Below are positions 9,742-20,796 of a stretch of DNA of 64,000 nt, in pieces. How positions within the stretch are numbered: position 1 is the stretch's first letter; every line of letters begins with the position of its first letter. The notes below the pieces were generated by a model, which saw only the letters and a list, made by a program, of their open reading frames with translations, was not told the DNA's origin and made no database searches. Source of the stretch: Cyclobacterium qasimii M12-11B (GTDB lineage: Bacteria > Bacteroidota > Bacteroidia > Cytophagales > Cyclobacteriaceae); NCBI RefSeq assembly GCF_000427295.1, contig NZ_ATNM01000139.1, positions 1-64,000 on the forward strand, written 5' to 3'. Position numbers and translations under genes: made by a program.

Positions 9742-12700
9742 TTAAACAACTTTTACTATTGAACCACTTTCGATATAACAGATAAACCCTCTAACGACCT
9801 TCTCTTTTTCAATACTTTTCACCAGCTCCACATAATCCAATACCTGTGTCTTATGAGTTGTTCTTTCTTCACCTGTTTTAAAATCGACCACTTCTATACC
9901 ATACGGGTAGTAAATTATCCTATCTGGCCGCTTGAATTCTCCTCCTGGTAGAAATATTCCCTGTTCAGTAAGGACTTTTCCTGAGCCATCAAACCAAGAA
10001 TTAAATGTGGTGTTTTGGCAGAGTTTATCAAACTGAACTTCCAAGGATTTCTTTTCCTCATCGGTAACAGCCCCATCAAAATACATGGCTTGAAGCTCCA
10101 GCAAGAAATCTGTTTTGGTTTGGGATTTTTCAATTATCCGGTGTACCAATACCCCAAACGCTCTCTTAGAAACGATTTCAGAGGCTTCAAATTCACCAAA
10201 TACCTGCTTCACCTTCAGTGATTTTTCCCATGGTCTATATTTCCACACCATGGCCTGGGCAGGAGTATCGGCAGCTTGTTTTGCTTTATTTTGGTGCCAG
10301 TCTCCTAGTTCAAACTCCAATTTTTCGCTATTGTAATAACTACCAAAGTCTAATAGTTCATCATTCTGCACATTAAAACTCATGATCTCTCGCAATAAAT
10401 CTGCAACCGTGGTCAATTTCTTGGGCTTTCCAGGTTTAGTGTAAGGCGTCATTCCCAACAGAACCTCCTCCGCCCTAGTGAATGCCACATATAGCATGTT
10501 AAGAGAATCAAGATGATGCAGGAGATTTTCCTCCAAATAGGCTGCTGAGAAAGCCGAATCAAGTAGTTGCGACCTCAAAGTGAGGGGGATAATAGCAGGG
10601 GGTAAAGTTTCATCCCAATCGTATTTTGTCCAAATGATATTTTCTTTTCCTGTATCAAACAACTTCCAATCCAGGTAAGGCAAAAGAACAACCTTGTACT
10701 GGAGACCTTTGGATTTGTGGATAGTTTGGATGCGAATAGCATTAAATTCTTCAGGAATTTTCACGGTTCTTTTGTAGCCCTGCTGCTCCCACCAGTTGAG
10801 AAACCCACCGAGATCCGCTCTATTTTTGGCGATAAAATCAAATACAGCTTCCTTAAATCCCGACAAATAGGCAAGTTCACCTGTACCCTCATTCAAGCCT
10901 ATGAGATCGATCAATGCTTCCAGTAAATCCATTAAAGGTAATTTTCGGAGGTCTGGAAGTTGGCTGAAAAACTTTTCTTTCAATCCTTGAAAGGCTTCCG
11001 GAAGGCTATCTTGCTTGAATAAAACATGGTTAAAAGCTATATTTCTAATCCTTGCCAATTGGATCCAAAAGGTTTTTTCAGCAAGCGAATCTTCCGCATC
11101 ATTTACTATTTGCAATGCGGCCAAAAGGCATTTCACTACGGTCGCCCGGGTAAGGAATAATGCCTCGTCTGACAGTACATCATACCTGTAATTATTGCCT
11201 TTATTATCCTCAGCATAGGCCATAAAGGCATCTGCAATCTGAGCGGCCTGTCCATTCTTTCTAACAAGAATAGCAATGTCCTTCAGTTGATAACCCTGAT
11301 CCAGTAAACCTTCCACCTGACCAGGCAGCAGCCTAAGGATTTCATCCTCATATTTGGTTTCTTTATCTGTCTCAATAAACTTCAACTTCACTTTTCCATT
11401 TACCCCTTTCGCTTTTTGTTTGGGAGCTACGTTTTGTAGGATATCAGCATAGGCCTGCTCTATCATTTCCATTGTTGGATCTCCAAGTGTTGCCTTTAGG
11501 TGCTCACTTAAAAATTTGGACAGTTTTGAAAACAGGGTATTGTTAAAAGCAACAATATTGGGCAAACTCCGGAAATTGGTATCCAATTTTTTCACGTTGA
11601 GACCAAAATGCCCAAGATCAATTTCTACCTGTTCCATAAGCAGGCGCATTTCTCCTCCCCTCCAGCGATATATAGATTGTTTCACATCACCTACTACCAG
11701 GTTTGTTTTACCCATGGAAAGGGTATTGAGCAAAAGAGGGCGGAAACTGGCCCACTGAAAACCAGAGGTATCCTGAAATTCATCCAGCAGAAAATGTTGA
11801 TAGCGATTACCTACTTTTTCATATATAAAAGGAGCATCATTGTCACTGGTGATGGATTTAAGAAAGTCATTGGTTTCTGAAATCAACAGCATGTTTTCCT
11901 CCTCCTTCAGTTCCTTCAATTCCCGAAGAAGATAGCCAAATAGGCCAAAAGTATACAGATTCTTAGAGATCGCATCCAAGGTGTTCCAATGCTTTTTCAT
12001 CGGTTCAAATTGATGCATTATCTCTCCTAGACCTTCATAATAAGCAGACTCAATTGCAGCTTTCGACTTGCTGGTTTTGGTATACCATCCCTCTGGCCCA
12101 AGCAGCAGTTTTTCCTGAGGACCGGTAAGTATTGGTACAGGCTCGTTTTTGTCACCTAATTGATCAAATTTTCTACTAAATGACCTGGTTCCTCCAGAAA
12201 AATCCTCCCAAACCAGTCCATTTTTATCCCTGATAGTTTGAGCCGATGACTTTAGCTCCAAGGTTTTGTCAATGATCACTTGTTTTGTTCAAGGATAAAG
12301 TTCTTGAAAGTTTGAAATGTTTCAGGATTCTCCAAAAAGACATTGACATCTTTTTGAACCATTTTAAAATCCTCCAGAAAGATTTTCTTCCCAAGATCTT
12401 CTACAGATTTCCTTACATCCCATGACTTGCCTTCTGTAATCTTACTTATAGAAAATTCCACCATCCACTTGTGTAGTTCAGGGTCATCTGCTACACGAAG
12501 CATTAGCCTATCCACCATCCGGCCCATGACACCATCAAGATCCATTTCTACGTCAAATTTGGCTTGAAGGTCAATTTCTCTTGCAAAAGCCCTGATTACT
12601 TTCTGAAAAAAACTATCAATGGTACTCACAGAAAAAGATCCAAAATCGTGAAGGATTGCCGAAAGAACTTCTCCAGCCCTCTTAGACAACTCATCAGGTT

Positions 12701-12953
12701 TTAGCTGCCACTTGTCTAAAAGCTCTTTGTCCATTGTCTCAGACTCATCCACACCATTTTTAAGCCTTTTCAGCTCATTGATGATTCGATCTTTCATCTC
12801 CTGCGTCGCCTTATTGGTGAAAGTAACTGCCAGAATTCGCTTAAATGCCATTGGAGATTCAAGGGCTAATTTAAGGTAGGATGTAGTAAGGGTATAGGTT
12901 TTACCCGACCCAGCGGATGATTTATAGATTTGTAAGGGCGTTTCTGTGATCAT
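9742..12953 (-). pseudogene. addA: AddA-like UvrD/Rep helicase-nuclease, frame broken by one missing base
   Basis: ATP-driven helicase plus nuclease of the AddAB type. The first frame (from 12953, 225 residues) holds Walker A SAGSGKTYTLT and motif Ia VTFTNKATQEMK, then stops at 12276-12278. The second frame (845 residues) holds motif II LLDEFQDT, VGDVKQSIYRWRGG, QTIHKSKGLQYKVV, LYVAFTRAEE and a C-terminal nuclease core IEVVDFKTGEE. The two pieces add up to about 1070 residues, the usual length of the single protein. Adding one base in the short A runs near 12280-12290 joins them without loss. A GTG overlaps the first stop, so coupled re-initiation is possible, but two separate proteins would split the ATPase core. 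Sequencing error is most likely. Confidence 0.85.
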
Positions 12954-13116
12954 TTAAATCAATCGTTTAAGGAATCTATGGCACAAAATTGACACTTTAC
13001 CATTTCATGCTAAGTGAAGTTATGAAGAAAAGTTTCAGACTATAGCTAAATAATGAATATTTTTGAATTTGAAATCAAGGTGAAGTTTCCTTTATCATTC
13101 CCAAATCGAAAATAAA

Positions 13117-13892
13117 ATGTTTTTTTATATTTCTCAGTTATTCAGTTTTTTGATAATGCCTTTTAACATCTGCCTGATTCTTATCATTTTGGGCTATGTT
13201 TTTGTGAAAAAATCTTGGGGAAGAAACACATTGCTAGCTGGTATAGTATTGCTTCTTTTTTTTCAAATTCCTACCTATCCAATCTGATTATTTATAATTG
13301 GGAACCAGCGCCGAAGGATTTTTCATCGTTGCCTACCTACGAATTAGGCGTAGTCCTTACAGGGGTAACGCATATTGACAAGCTACCTAAGGACCGGACT
13401 TATTTTTCGCGAGGAGCAGATAGGGCAACACATACTGTACAGTTGTACAAAATGGGTAAAATAAAGAAAATTTTAATTTCTGGAGGGCTTGGTTTCAATC
13501 CTGTTCATCCACTTTCAGAAGCGGAATCTTTAAGGGATTTCATGATTTGGGCAGGTGTAAACGAAAAGGATATAATCGTAGAAACCAAGGCGGTCAACAC
13601 ACATGAAAATGCATTGTTTAGCGAAAAAATAATTACATCAGGTGAAATTGAATTGGACAATCCAAACCAATTCTTATTGATAACTTCAGCCTTTCACATG
13701 AAAAGAGCTGAGGCATGCTTTAATAAGGTTGGCCTTCACCCCGATACTTTTCCTGTAGATTTTTATGGAAAAAAACCAAATGCCAATTTCAAATCAATAG
13801 TTCAGCCTGGTCTTCAAGGTATTATGGTATGGCACAAATTGACAAAGGAATGGGTAGGAATAATGGTTTATTCCCTGGTTGGATATATTTAG
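13117..13892 (+). pseudogene. YdcF/ElyC-like DUF218 membrane protein, frame broken by one missing base
   Basis: The protein should start at the ATG at 13117 (MFFYISQLFSFLIMPFNICL). It has two N-terminal transmembrane helices (about 5-28 and 37-52) and then a DUF218 domain (YELGVVLTGVTHI, KILISGGLGFN, TKAVNTHENA, LLITSAFHMKRA). The frame breaks at a T8 run at 13256-13263. Adding one T joins LLLFF to SNSYLSNLIIYNWEP, as expected in Bacteroidota members. Without repair the downstream frame has no membrane helices and only an internal start. DUF218 proteins are implicated in envelope integrity, but their reaction is poorly defined. It is transcribed divergently from addA. Confidence 0.85.
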
Positions 13893-13907
13893 CTCTAAAA
13901 TAGGCAA

Positions 13908-13952
13908 TAACCCTTCCGTTACTTGAAATCATCAGTACCTGAGGAAGGGTTA
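13908..13952. terminator. Inverted repeat between convergent genes
   Basis: TAACCCTTCC pairs perfectly with GGAAGGGTTA across a 25-nt loop. It lies between the end of the YdcF-family gene (+) and the CBS-domain gene (-), so it is probably a bidirectional terminator, although no long T-run follows on either strand. Confidence 0.5.
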
Positions 13953-14006
13953 GTTAATGTTAATTTATACTAAGTTAAATTTTTAGTTCGATAACAGCCG
14001 CTTTTC

Positions 14007-14438
14007 CTACCAGGTAGAAGCCTTTAACTTGGGCATTGCCCTTACAATATCACTAACACTTATTTGACCTATTATTTTATCATCTTTGACTACCGGAAAT
14101 CTTCTTATTTTCATCGTCAAAAACCTATCCGCAGCATCAAATATTGATATGTCAGGTGGTAAGGTAAATACCTGCGTTGTCATGTGCTCGGATACAGCAG
14201 CTGGAAATTTTGGGGTGTTGGTATACTGACCTTTAATTATTTCTTTAAGGCAGTCTCCCTCTGAAATCATCCCCACTAGCCTCCCATTGTCATCTACTAC
14301 AGGGGCACCTGAAATTCTCTTTCTGGTAAGAACAGTGATCACATGATCAATTGTATCCTCCGGCCTGAAAGTAATTAAATTCGCTGTCATGAAATCCTGG
14401 ACCAGAAATGGTTGGTCGCTTTTTTTTGTCGGGGCCAT
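14007..14438 (-). CDS. CBS-domain pair protein
   Basis: A 143-residue protein made of two CBS motifs and little else. The first spans about 12-70 (VQDFMTANLITFRPEDTIDHV, then GAPVVDDNGRLVGMISEGD) and the second about 82-140 (VSEHMTTQVFTLPPDISIFDA, then RFPVVKDDKIIGQISVSDI). Such stand-alone pairs bind adenine nucleotides and act as regulators of partner proteins; the partner cannot be named from this context. The neighbours on both sides are unrelated. The family is certain, the function unknown. Confidence 0.9.
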   Translation of the reverse strand: MAPTKKSDQPFLVQDFMTANLITFRPEDTIDHVITVLTRKRISGAPVVDDNGRLVGMISEGDCLKEIIKGQYTNTPKFPAAVSEHMTTQVFTLPPDISIFDAADRFLTMKIRRFPVVKDDKIIGQISVSDIVRAMPKLKASTW

Positions 14439-14908
14439 TCTTACCCCCTGGAAACTTTTTTACCATGTTTTTATAGGGTTTATTGAAGGTTTAATATATC
14501 ATTTAAATCCCATAAAAACAAATAATTACACTACAAAACAGCTTGTTACTAAAATAAAATTAAACTTAAACGAAAATTTCAACACAGGAAAATTGGAAAG
14601 CCACGAGCATTATCTCGTGCTTTATCTAAAGTAGGAAGTCCCCATTCTATTTTTCACAAATGCAATTTAAAATGGGGAAATACTCCCTATTTCAAACCCT
14701 CAATCTCAATAGGTCTAATACTCTTCCTAGCTAGAGATTGTGTTTTTAAATCACCATTCTCACGGCAAAATCAATTGTACAAGCCCTGATCAAAGAAGTG
14801 AAAAAAATTGGGAATTAAGGCCATGGCTACTCCCTCCAAAGTAAGTATTCTATTGAAAAAGTCTACAATAGTAAAATGTTAATGTTTTCTATTCATTTCG
14901 GTTTTTGA
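14439..14908. other. Intergenic region with two small inverted repeats
   Basis: About 470 bases with no convincing gene. It holds CACGAG/CTCGTG at 14602-14619 and TCCCCATT/AATGGGGA at 14639-14678. Both lie upstream of the CBS gene and downstream of cutC. The second could terminate the leftward cutC transcript, but neither has a clear T-run. Confidence 0.4.
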
Positions 14909-15662
14909 TTAAAGCGCTCTAAGGAAGCCAACAACCTCTTTCATTAACTCAGGATCCATCGTCAGTACCATTCCTTCGGTTTCTTCCACTTGAGAAAGCT
15001 TTAAATGTTCAATTGAACCCTGCATGGAAGAAGGGCGAAACTTTTTACAGGAGACATGAATTTCTTTCAATTTTCCATCCTTGCTCAATTGTGTAATGTC
15101 TTGCAATTTTAACCCTCCTCCTGGTAGGATAATTATTCTTTCTTTTGCCTTATCGAGTAATTCAAGCAAAACAGACAATCCCTCCTCAACACTATTTTCA
15201 CCACCAGAGGTTAGTATTCTTTTGAAACCTAATGCTATAATCTCCTCTAAGGCAGTAGTTTTATCTAGAACAAGATCAAAAGCCCTGTGAAAAGTACAGG
15301 GTTTACCTCCTGCAACTTGAATTAAATGCTCACAATCAGAGGTATTTACTTTTCCTTCCTTATTCAAAACCCCAAAAACAAATCCATCAGCACCATGCTC
15401 TAAAAAAAGCTTTGATGTCTTCTTTCATGATCTCAAGTTCAGATTTACTATAGACGAAATCTCCACCCCTAGGCCTAATCATCACAAACATAGGTACTGT
15501 GGCTTTGCTTTTTAGCACTTTTAATAAACCTAAACTTGGCGTGGTACCACCTTCCCCAAAATCAGCACAGAGCTCCAGGCGGTCAGCACCATTTTCAACA
15601 GCAAGCATAGCCGCCTCTAAAGTGTAAACTGGAGATTCTAATAATATATCTTTCTTCTTCAT
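14909..15662 (-). pseudogene. cutC: CutC-family TIM-barrel protein, frame broken by one extra base
   Basis: Named for copper homeostasis, but that role is doubtful in many bacteria; the fold is a TIM barrel. The N-terminal frame (from the ATG at 15662) reads through YTLEAAMLAVENGADRLELC and MIRPRGGDFVYS, then stops. The C-terminal frame ends at 14909 with the family motifs FHRAFD, ILTSGG and IILPGGG. The break is a T7 run on the coding strand (15402-15408). Removing one T gives IKAFLEHGADGFVFGVLNKEG, exactly as expected. The repaired length is about 250 residues. The gene lies eight bases after the glycosylasparaginase gene in the same direction, which suggests a joint role in glycan breakdown. 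Confidence 0.88.
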
Positions 15663-15670
15663 TGCAATAA

Positions 15671-16663
15671 TTATTTAAACCAGCTATTTGAATCAACAAG
15701 CGACTGCTTAGCCTTATGGTGATGCGCGTAGTTAAATCCAGGTTGGATGGAAAATGCACCAAAATCTCCCTCCTTATTTATTGCTAAAAATCCTATTTGT
15801 GTATTTTTCAAATCCTTACTTTTAGCTATTGCACGTTTCACCGCTTCCTCACATGCCTCTTGGGGAGTCCTGCCTTGCCGCATCAATTCCACAATAAGAA
15901 ATGCGCCACATATGCGAATCACCTCTTCTCCCAAACCCGTAGCAGTAGCAGCACCAACTTCTCCATCCACGAAAAGCCCCGCACCAATAATTGGACTATC
16001 ACCTACCCTGCCATGCATTTTGTAGCCTAGCCCACTTGTGGTGCAAGACCCTGCCATTTCCCCTGTAGCATCAATTCCAATCATACCGATTGTATCATGA
16101 TTTTCTACATTTATAATCGGTTTATATTTAGCGTTTATTTTCCAATTCTCATAAGCTTTGCTCGCATTTGGACTTAGCACCTCTTCTTCAAGTTGCATTC
16201 CTTCCTGAATTGCAAACTGTCTGGCACCTTCTCCCACCAACAATACGTGTGGGGTTTTCTCCATCACCATCCTAGCAAGGGTTATAGGATGTTTTATTTG
16301 CCTTAAAAAAGCCACAGCACCACAGGAACCATCTCCTTTCATTATTGAGGCATCCAAGGTCACGATACCCTCTCTATCTGGAATACCATTGAGTCCTACA
16401 GAAAATACGTTTTTGTCAACCTCTGTCACTTTCACTCCTTCCTCAACCGCATCCAGGATGTTCCCATCAGCTGATAAAATTTCCCAGGCCTTGTCATTAG
16501 CTGCCATACCATGGTTCCAAGTTGAAATTACCTGTGGTTGAGAAACCCGCTGCCCATTAAAGGTATTCTTACTAATGCCTATCCCTGACACCTTGCTTGA
16601 AAATGGTGCAAGCATCAGGGAGGAGAGCAATGATTTTTGAATAAAACTCCTTCTACTTTTCAT
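15671..16663 (-). CDS. N4-(beta-N-acetylglucosaminyl)-L-asparaginase, Tat-exported
   Basis: Glycosylasparaginase: an Ntn hydrolase that cleaves the GlcNAc-Asn bond left after N-glycoprotein breakdown. It has 330 residues. The self-cleavage nucleophile is T191 in NHDTIGMIGID, and the substrate loop follows with GRVGDSPIIGAG and ATATGLGEEVIR. The N-terminus MKSRRSFIQKSLLSSLMLAP is a twin-arginine signal (SRRSFIQK), so the enzyme should fold in the cytoplasm and be exported to the periplasm. It is upstream of cutC in the same operon and divergent from the ROK regulator and nagB. This supports a pathway releasing GlcNAc for NagB. Confidence 0.92.
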   Translation of the reverse strand: MKSRRSFIQKSLLSSLMLAPFSSKVSGIGISKNTFNGQRVSQPQVISTWNHGMAANDKAWEILSADGNILDAVEEGVKVTEVDKNVFSVGLNGIPDREGIVTLDASIMKGDGSCGAVAFLRQIKHPITLARMVMEKTPHVLLVGEGARQFAIQEGMQLEEEVLSPNASKAYENWKINAKYKPIINVENHDTIGMIGIDATGEMAGSCTTSGLGYKMHGRVGDSPIIGAGLFVDGEVGAATATGLGEEVIRICGAFLIVELMRQGRTPQEACEEAVKRAIAKSKDLKNTQIGFLAINKEGDFGAFSIQPGFNYAHHHKAKQSLVDSNSWFK

Positions 16664-17038
16664 ACAATAATTTTCAATTCTTATGTTAACTCGAAATTAA
16701 AGAGGCTACAGCAATGCCAGTGGTAAGGTATGGAACTCCTGAAAAAGATCCGCTCAGACAAACAAAAACCTTAGTGCATAATCAGGATTAAAAAGCGAGG
16801 AAACAAACATGATTATTTTTTTTTCAAAAAATAGCTTGGCTTTAGTTAATTTATAAATAATTTGAAATTCAATAAACCCCAAATACAAAGTTAAAGGTCT
16901 ATTCCTCACATTATCTTGAGAAATAAAGAAAAAAGGTCACCACCAACTTTAACACGATCTTATTTGAAAATGTAGATTTTTTTAAATAAGTTGCCTTAAT
17001 TAATTAAAATTTTATTATTTTGCATCAAAGTTTATCCC
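16664..17038. other. Divergent promoter region between glycosylasparaginase and ROK regulator
   Basis: About 375 AT-rich bases between two divergent units. They must carry the promoters of both and possibly the operator of the ROK regulator. No clear palindromic operator was found; a candidate rightward promoter is listed separately. Confidence 0.45.
16991..17022 (+). promoter_or_regulatory. Candidate promoter of the ROK regulator/nagB operon
   Basis: TTG at 16991-16993 and TATTTTG at 17016-17022 approximate the Bacteroidota -33/-7 elements (TTG and TAnnTTTG), with 22 bases between them. The -7 match lacks one spacer base, so this is tentative. It ends 16 bases before the ATG. Confidence 0.35.
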
Positions 17039-18283
17039 ATGAATTTAATAGACCCGAAGATAGTACTGGATAAGAAGGAAGGTGTAGTTGAAATTAAGAA
17101 CTATATCAATAAACTTAAAATCGTTAAGGAGTTATACACTCTTGGTAACAATACTGCTAGCAATATATGTCAATTGGTGGGTATTAGTTTACCAACAGTC
17201 AATCTTTTATTATCAGATTTATTAGACGAGCAGATAATAATTAAAGAAGGGAGGGGTCAATCCCAGGGAGGAAGAAAACCTGACCTGTACGGACTTGCAC
17301 CAGATTCCTTCTATATTTTGGGCATTGATTTGAATAAGTTTGGCGCAAAGGCTGCCATTTATAACACTAAGAATGAAAAAGTTAGCAAAATAAGTTCTAT
17401 CAAATTATCCCTGAACAATGAATTGGAAACTTTGGATGCCATTTATGATTTTTCAATGAAAATCATAAATTCATCTGGAATTCCTGAAGAAAAAGTAATA
17501 GCCGTCGGCATTAGCATGCCAGGATTGGTAGACAGTGTTTCAGGCGTAAACCATACTTACTTGAAGTCTGGCAAAAAGACTTTAAGAGAGCAATTGGAGG
17601 ATAAGTTTGGTAGAAAAGTTTTTATTGAGAACGATGCAAGGGCAAAAACGCTTGCTGAGTTTAAGTTTGCAAATAAAGGAACAAACAAAAATGTAATGGG
17701 CATTTTTGTTGATTGGGGCATAGGTCTTGGAATCATTATAGATGAAAAGCTGTATAGAGGTTATTCAGGCTTTGCTGGTGAGTTTAGCCATTCCCCATTA
17801 TTTGACGCAAAGGAAATAAGTTGCACTTGTGGCAAAAGAGGGTGCTTGGAGGCAGTAGCTTCAGGTGGAGCAGTAGTGAGACTGGCCAAGGAAGCGATAT
17901 TACTGGATAAGGACTCTATTCTGGCCAAACTGGCTGATGGCAAGGAAGAGAACCTTGAACCTTCTACCGTGGTGGAAGCCGCAATAGCAGGAGATCAACG
18001 TGCCATTAGTATTTTGTCAGATGTAGGTTTAGATTTAGGTAGGGGTATTGCCATTTTAATTCAGCTGTTAAATCCCGAATTGATTATTTTAGGTGGAGCC
18101 ATTGCAGAAGCCAAGCAATACATTACCACACCTATTCAGCAGGCATTGAATATTTATAGCATGGCCAAATTAAGAGAAAAAACTTCAATAGAACTTTCTC
18201 AATTAGGTATGGAAGTAGGGCTTAAAGGCGCCATCGCCATAGTTAATGAGCATATATTTGAGGACACCATAAATTCACAATAG
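17039..18283 (+). CDS. ROK-family transcriptional regulator (NagC/Mlc-like)
   Basis: 414 residues. An N-terminal winged helix-turn-helix (about 25-80, with NTASNICQLVGISLPTVNLLL) is followed by a ROK sugar-binding domain. The ROK zinc motif is intact: CTCGKRGCLEAVASG. The phosphate-loop region is changed from DIGGTK to GIDLNKFGAK, as in regulators that bind sugars without phosphorylating them. It is followed after 24 bases by nagB, so it most likely senses GlcNAc or its phosphate and controls this cluster and the divergent glycosylasparaginase-cutC operon. The ligand and the mode (repressor or activator) are inference. Confidence 0.9.
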   Translation: MNLIDPKIVLDKKEGVVEIKNYINKLKIVKELYTLGNNTASNICQLVGISLPTVNLLLSDLLDEQIIIKEGRGQSQGGRKPDLYGLAPDSFYILGIDLNKFGAKAAIYNTKNEKVSKISSIKLSLNNELETLDAIYDFSMKIINSSGIPEEKVIAVGISMPGLVDSVSGVNHTYLKSGKKTLREQLEDKFGRKVFIENDARAKTLAEFKFANKGTNKNVMGIFVDWGIGLGIIIDEKLYRGYSGFAGEFSHSPLFDAKEISCTCGKRGCLEAVASGGAVVRLAKEAILLDKDSILAKLADGKEENLEPSTVVEAAIAGDQRAISILSDVGLDLGRGIAILIQLLNPELIILGGAIAEAKQYITTPIQQALNIYSMAKLREKTSIELSQLGMEVGLKGAIAIVNEHIFEDTINSQ

Positions 18284-18307
18284 ATTAAACAAATTAGATA
18301 CAAGCAT

Positions 18308-20634
18308 ATGTTAGCGAATTATCCACTTTCGAAGACTGAAGAGGCTTTCTTTAGAGATTCTGATATTGAAAAAATCACCACCAAAATCCCTTATTTGGCG
18401 GTTGACAATTTCCCTAAGCTAGGTTTACTTACGGCCTGCCGCTTCTTGGAATGGGTTTCCACAAACCCTGAAGGAGTAATCAGTTTACCTACTGGAAAAA
18501 CACCTGAGTATTTTATCAAATGGACAAAATTCCTTCTTGAGAATTGGGAAGAAAAGAAAGGTCTTGATATTAGAAAAAATATGGGTTAATTGACTGCAGT
18601 AAGCCTGTATTAAAAGATCTTCATTTTGTTCAAATTGATGAATTCTATCCGATTTCATCTGCGCAAAACAACAGTTTCCATCATTATGTTAACAAATTTT
18701 ATATTGAAGGTTTTGGCCTGGATCCACAAAAAGCCCTTCTTATAAATTGTGATGAAATAACACTGTCTGAGGGAAAAAGCTATAAAGAAGTTTTCCCAGA
18801 TTCTAAAGTGGATTTGACTTTGAGGTTTAGAGAGTATAAAACTCCTCAAGAAAAATTACAACAAGATTCCATCTATCTGATCGACCAATGGTGTGGACAG
18901 TACGAAGCAAAAATTCGTGAAAAAGGTGGCATAGGTTTCTTCGTAGGTGGAATAGGTCCAGATGGTCATATTGCATTCAACACACGTGGCTCGGACATTT
19001 TTTCGACAACCAGGCTTACAGAAACAAACTTTGAAACGCAAGCCGTTGCGGCAGGTGATTTAGGGGGTATAGAAATATCTGCCAATCGTCTTGTCATTAC
19101 AATAGGTTTGGATACAATTGTTCATAACCCGGATGCTGTTGCTATTATCATCGCTGCAGGAGAAGCCAAGGCTGGAATAGTGAAGCAATCATTGGAATTA
19201 TCTATGACCAATGTGTACCCTGCCACTGTATTGCAGAAATTAAAGAACGGAAGGTTCTTTATCACCAAAGGGGCTGCGTCAAAATTAACAGACAGTACTG
19301 ACCAATACTACTTCACAGGAGAATGGAACGACACTAAAACAGAGCGTGCCGTTTTAGACCTATGTAAGAAACTACAAAGATATGGTCATAGAATCACCCT
19401 TGAAGATCTCAAAGAGGACAAATACACCAGTCAGATCCCTGGACTGAACGAGAATACTGTAAAAAATGTAATCAAAAGTATCAGTGACAAGATAGACAGA
19501 GGAATGAGTGAGGAGAAAAATGAAGTATTCCTTCATACAGGACCTCACCATGATGATATTTCGTTGGGAATATTGCCTCAAATCACCAAACAGCTACACG
19601 AAAACAGCAATGAAGCTCACTTTGCTGTACTTACATCTGGATTTACAGCTGTAACAAACACTTTTGTTATAGAGACGCTTAGGAGTGCCAAAAAGTTTCT
19701 GGACAATGGAAGAATTCAAATGGTTAAATTTGAAGATTTCTATTCCTCTGGCTACAAGTTAAAGATGGACAAGGATGTGTATCATTACTTGACAAATGTT
19801 GCCTCTGACAACGCTGAAGAAAGGCTTAGAGGACTTTGCCATAGATTGGTAAGGGCTATCGTCTTTACCTTCGGTATCAAGTCTACTTTACAGCTTAGAG
19901 AGCAAATAAATGAAATCATCACCGTTCTTAAGAATTCTTATGATGGTGAAAAGAACCCTAAGAACATTCAAACCTTGAAAGGAATGATCAGGGAGTTTGA
20001 AGAAGAACTTGTATGGGCTCATTTCGGAGTTCAGGTAAAAAATGTACACCACCTTAGACTAGGATTCTACACAGGTGATATTTTCACCGAGCAACCGGAT
20101 AAGAAAAGGGATGTAGAACCTATCCTAAATATGCTAAGAGAAATTAAGCCTACAAAACTTAGTTTGACATTAGATCCCGAAGGCAGTGGCCCTGATACGC
20201 ATTATAAAGTATTACAAGCAACGGCAGAAGCTATAAGGCAGTGGAGCTTGGAAGAAGACCTGAGTAATTTCAAAGTAATAGGCTACAGAAATGTATGGTT
20301 TAAATTTGATGCAGCTGAATCAAATGTAATTGTACCTGTTTCTTTAGGAGACATGTCCGTAATGGAAGATTCGTTCTCAAACTGTTATATGAGTCAGGTA
20401 AATGCTTCATTCCCAAGCTACGCCCATAATGGGAAATTTAGTACTCTAGCCAAGAATACTTGGGTAGATCAGCTTAGTGATGTTCAACTTCTACTTGGTA
20501 AAAACTATTTCTACCAGCATCAATCTGCTAAGGTAAGATCAAGCCACGGCCTAATCTTTTTCAGAGAAATGGAAGTTGAGGATTTCTTGATTGAGGCAAG
20601 AGAGTTAGAGAAGTCTACAGAAGGCATGCTGTAA
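18308..20634 (+). pseudogene. nagB: Glucosamine-6-phosphate deaminase fused to a PIG-L domain, frame broken by one missing base
   Basis: Converts GlcN-6-P to Fru-6-P and ammonia. The first frame (18308-18589) carries the NagB N-terminus with SLPTGKTPEYFIKW. It stops in an A6 run at 18574-18579. Adding one A gives IRKKYGLIDCSKPVLKDLHF and joins to HFVQIDEFYPIS and the active-site region FFVGGIGPDGHIAFN. A C-terminal PIG-L/LmbE-like deacetylase domain follows, with the metal motif HTGPHHDDISLG. The combined length of about 775 residues is longer than NagB alone (about 260) because of the fusion and extra C-terminal sequence. The PIG-L part could deacetylate GlcNAc-6-P, which would replace a NagA; none is in this window. 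That role is inference. Confidence 0.9.
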
Positions 20635-20648
20635 TTAAATAAATTATT

Positions 20649-20692
20649 TATCAAGTTCCCCTGTGGTAAAATCATCATAGGGGAACTTGATA
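20649..20692 (+). terminator. Perfect 14-bp hairpin after nagB
   Basis: TATCAAGTTCCCCT pairs perfectly with AGGGGAACTTGATA across a 16-nt loop. It begins 14 bases after the nagB stop and is followed by only a short T stretch. It is probably a terminator or mRNA 3' stabiliser between nagB and the ROK kinase; an operator is less likely because of the long loop. Confidence 0.6.
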
Positions 20693-20796
20693 TTTCACCA
20701 TGCCTCAGGCAGGCAGATCGCCAGAAAAGTAATATCCAGGCATTTGGTATGGATACATTAAAGTTAATCAGGGACAACCTGAAATTTGGGAGTAAA

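Noticed and set aside
20700-20717. TGCCTCAGGCAGGCA palindrome-like sequence upstream of the ROK kinase
   Set aside because: Too short and imperfect to call an operator; no second copy near the other ROK target.
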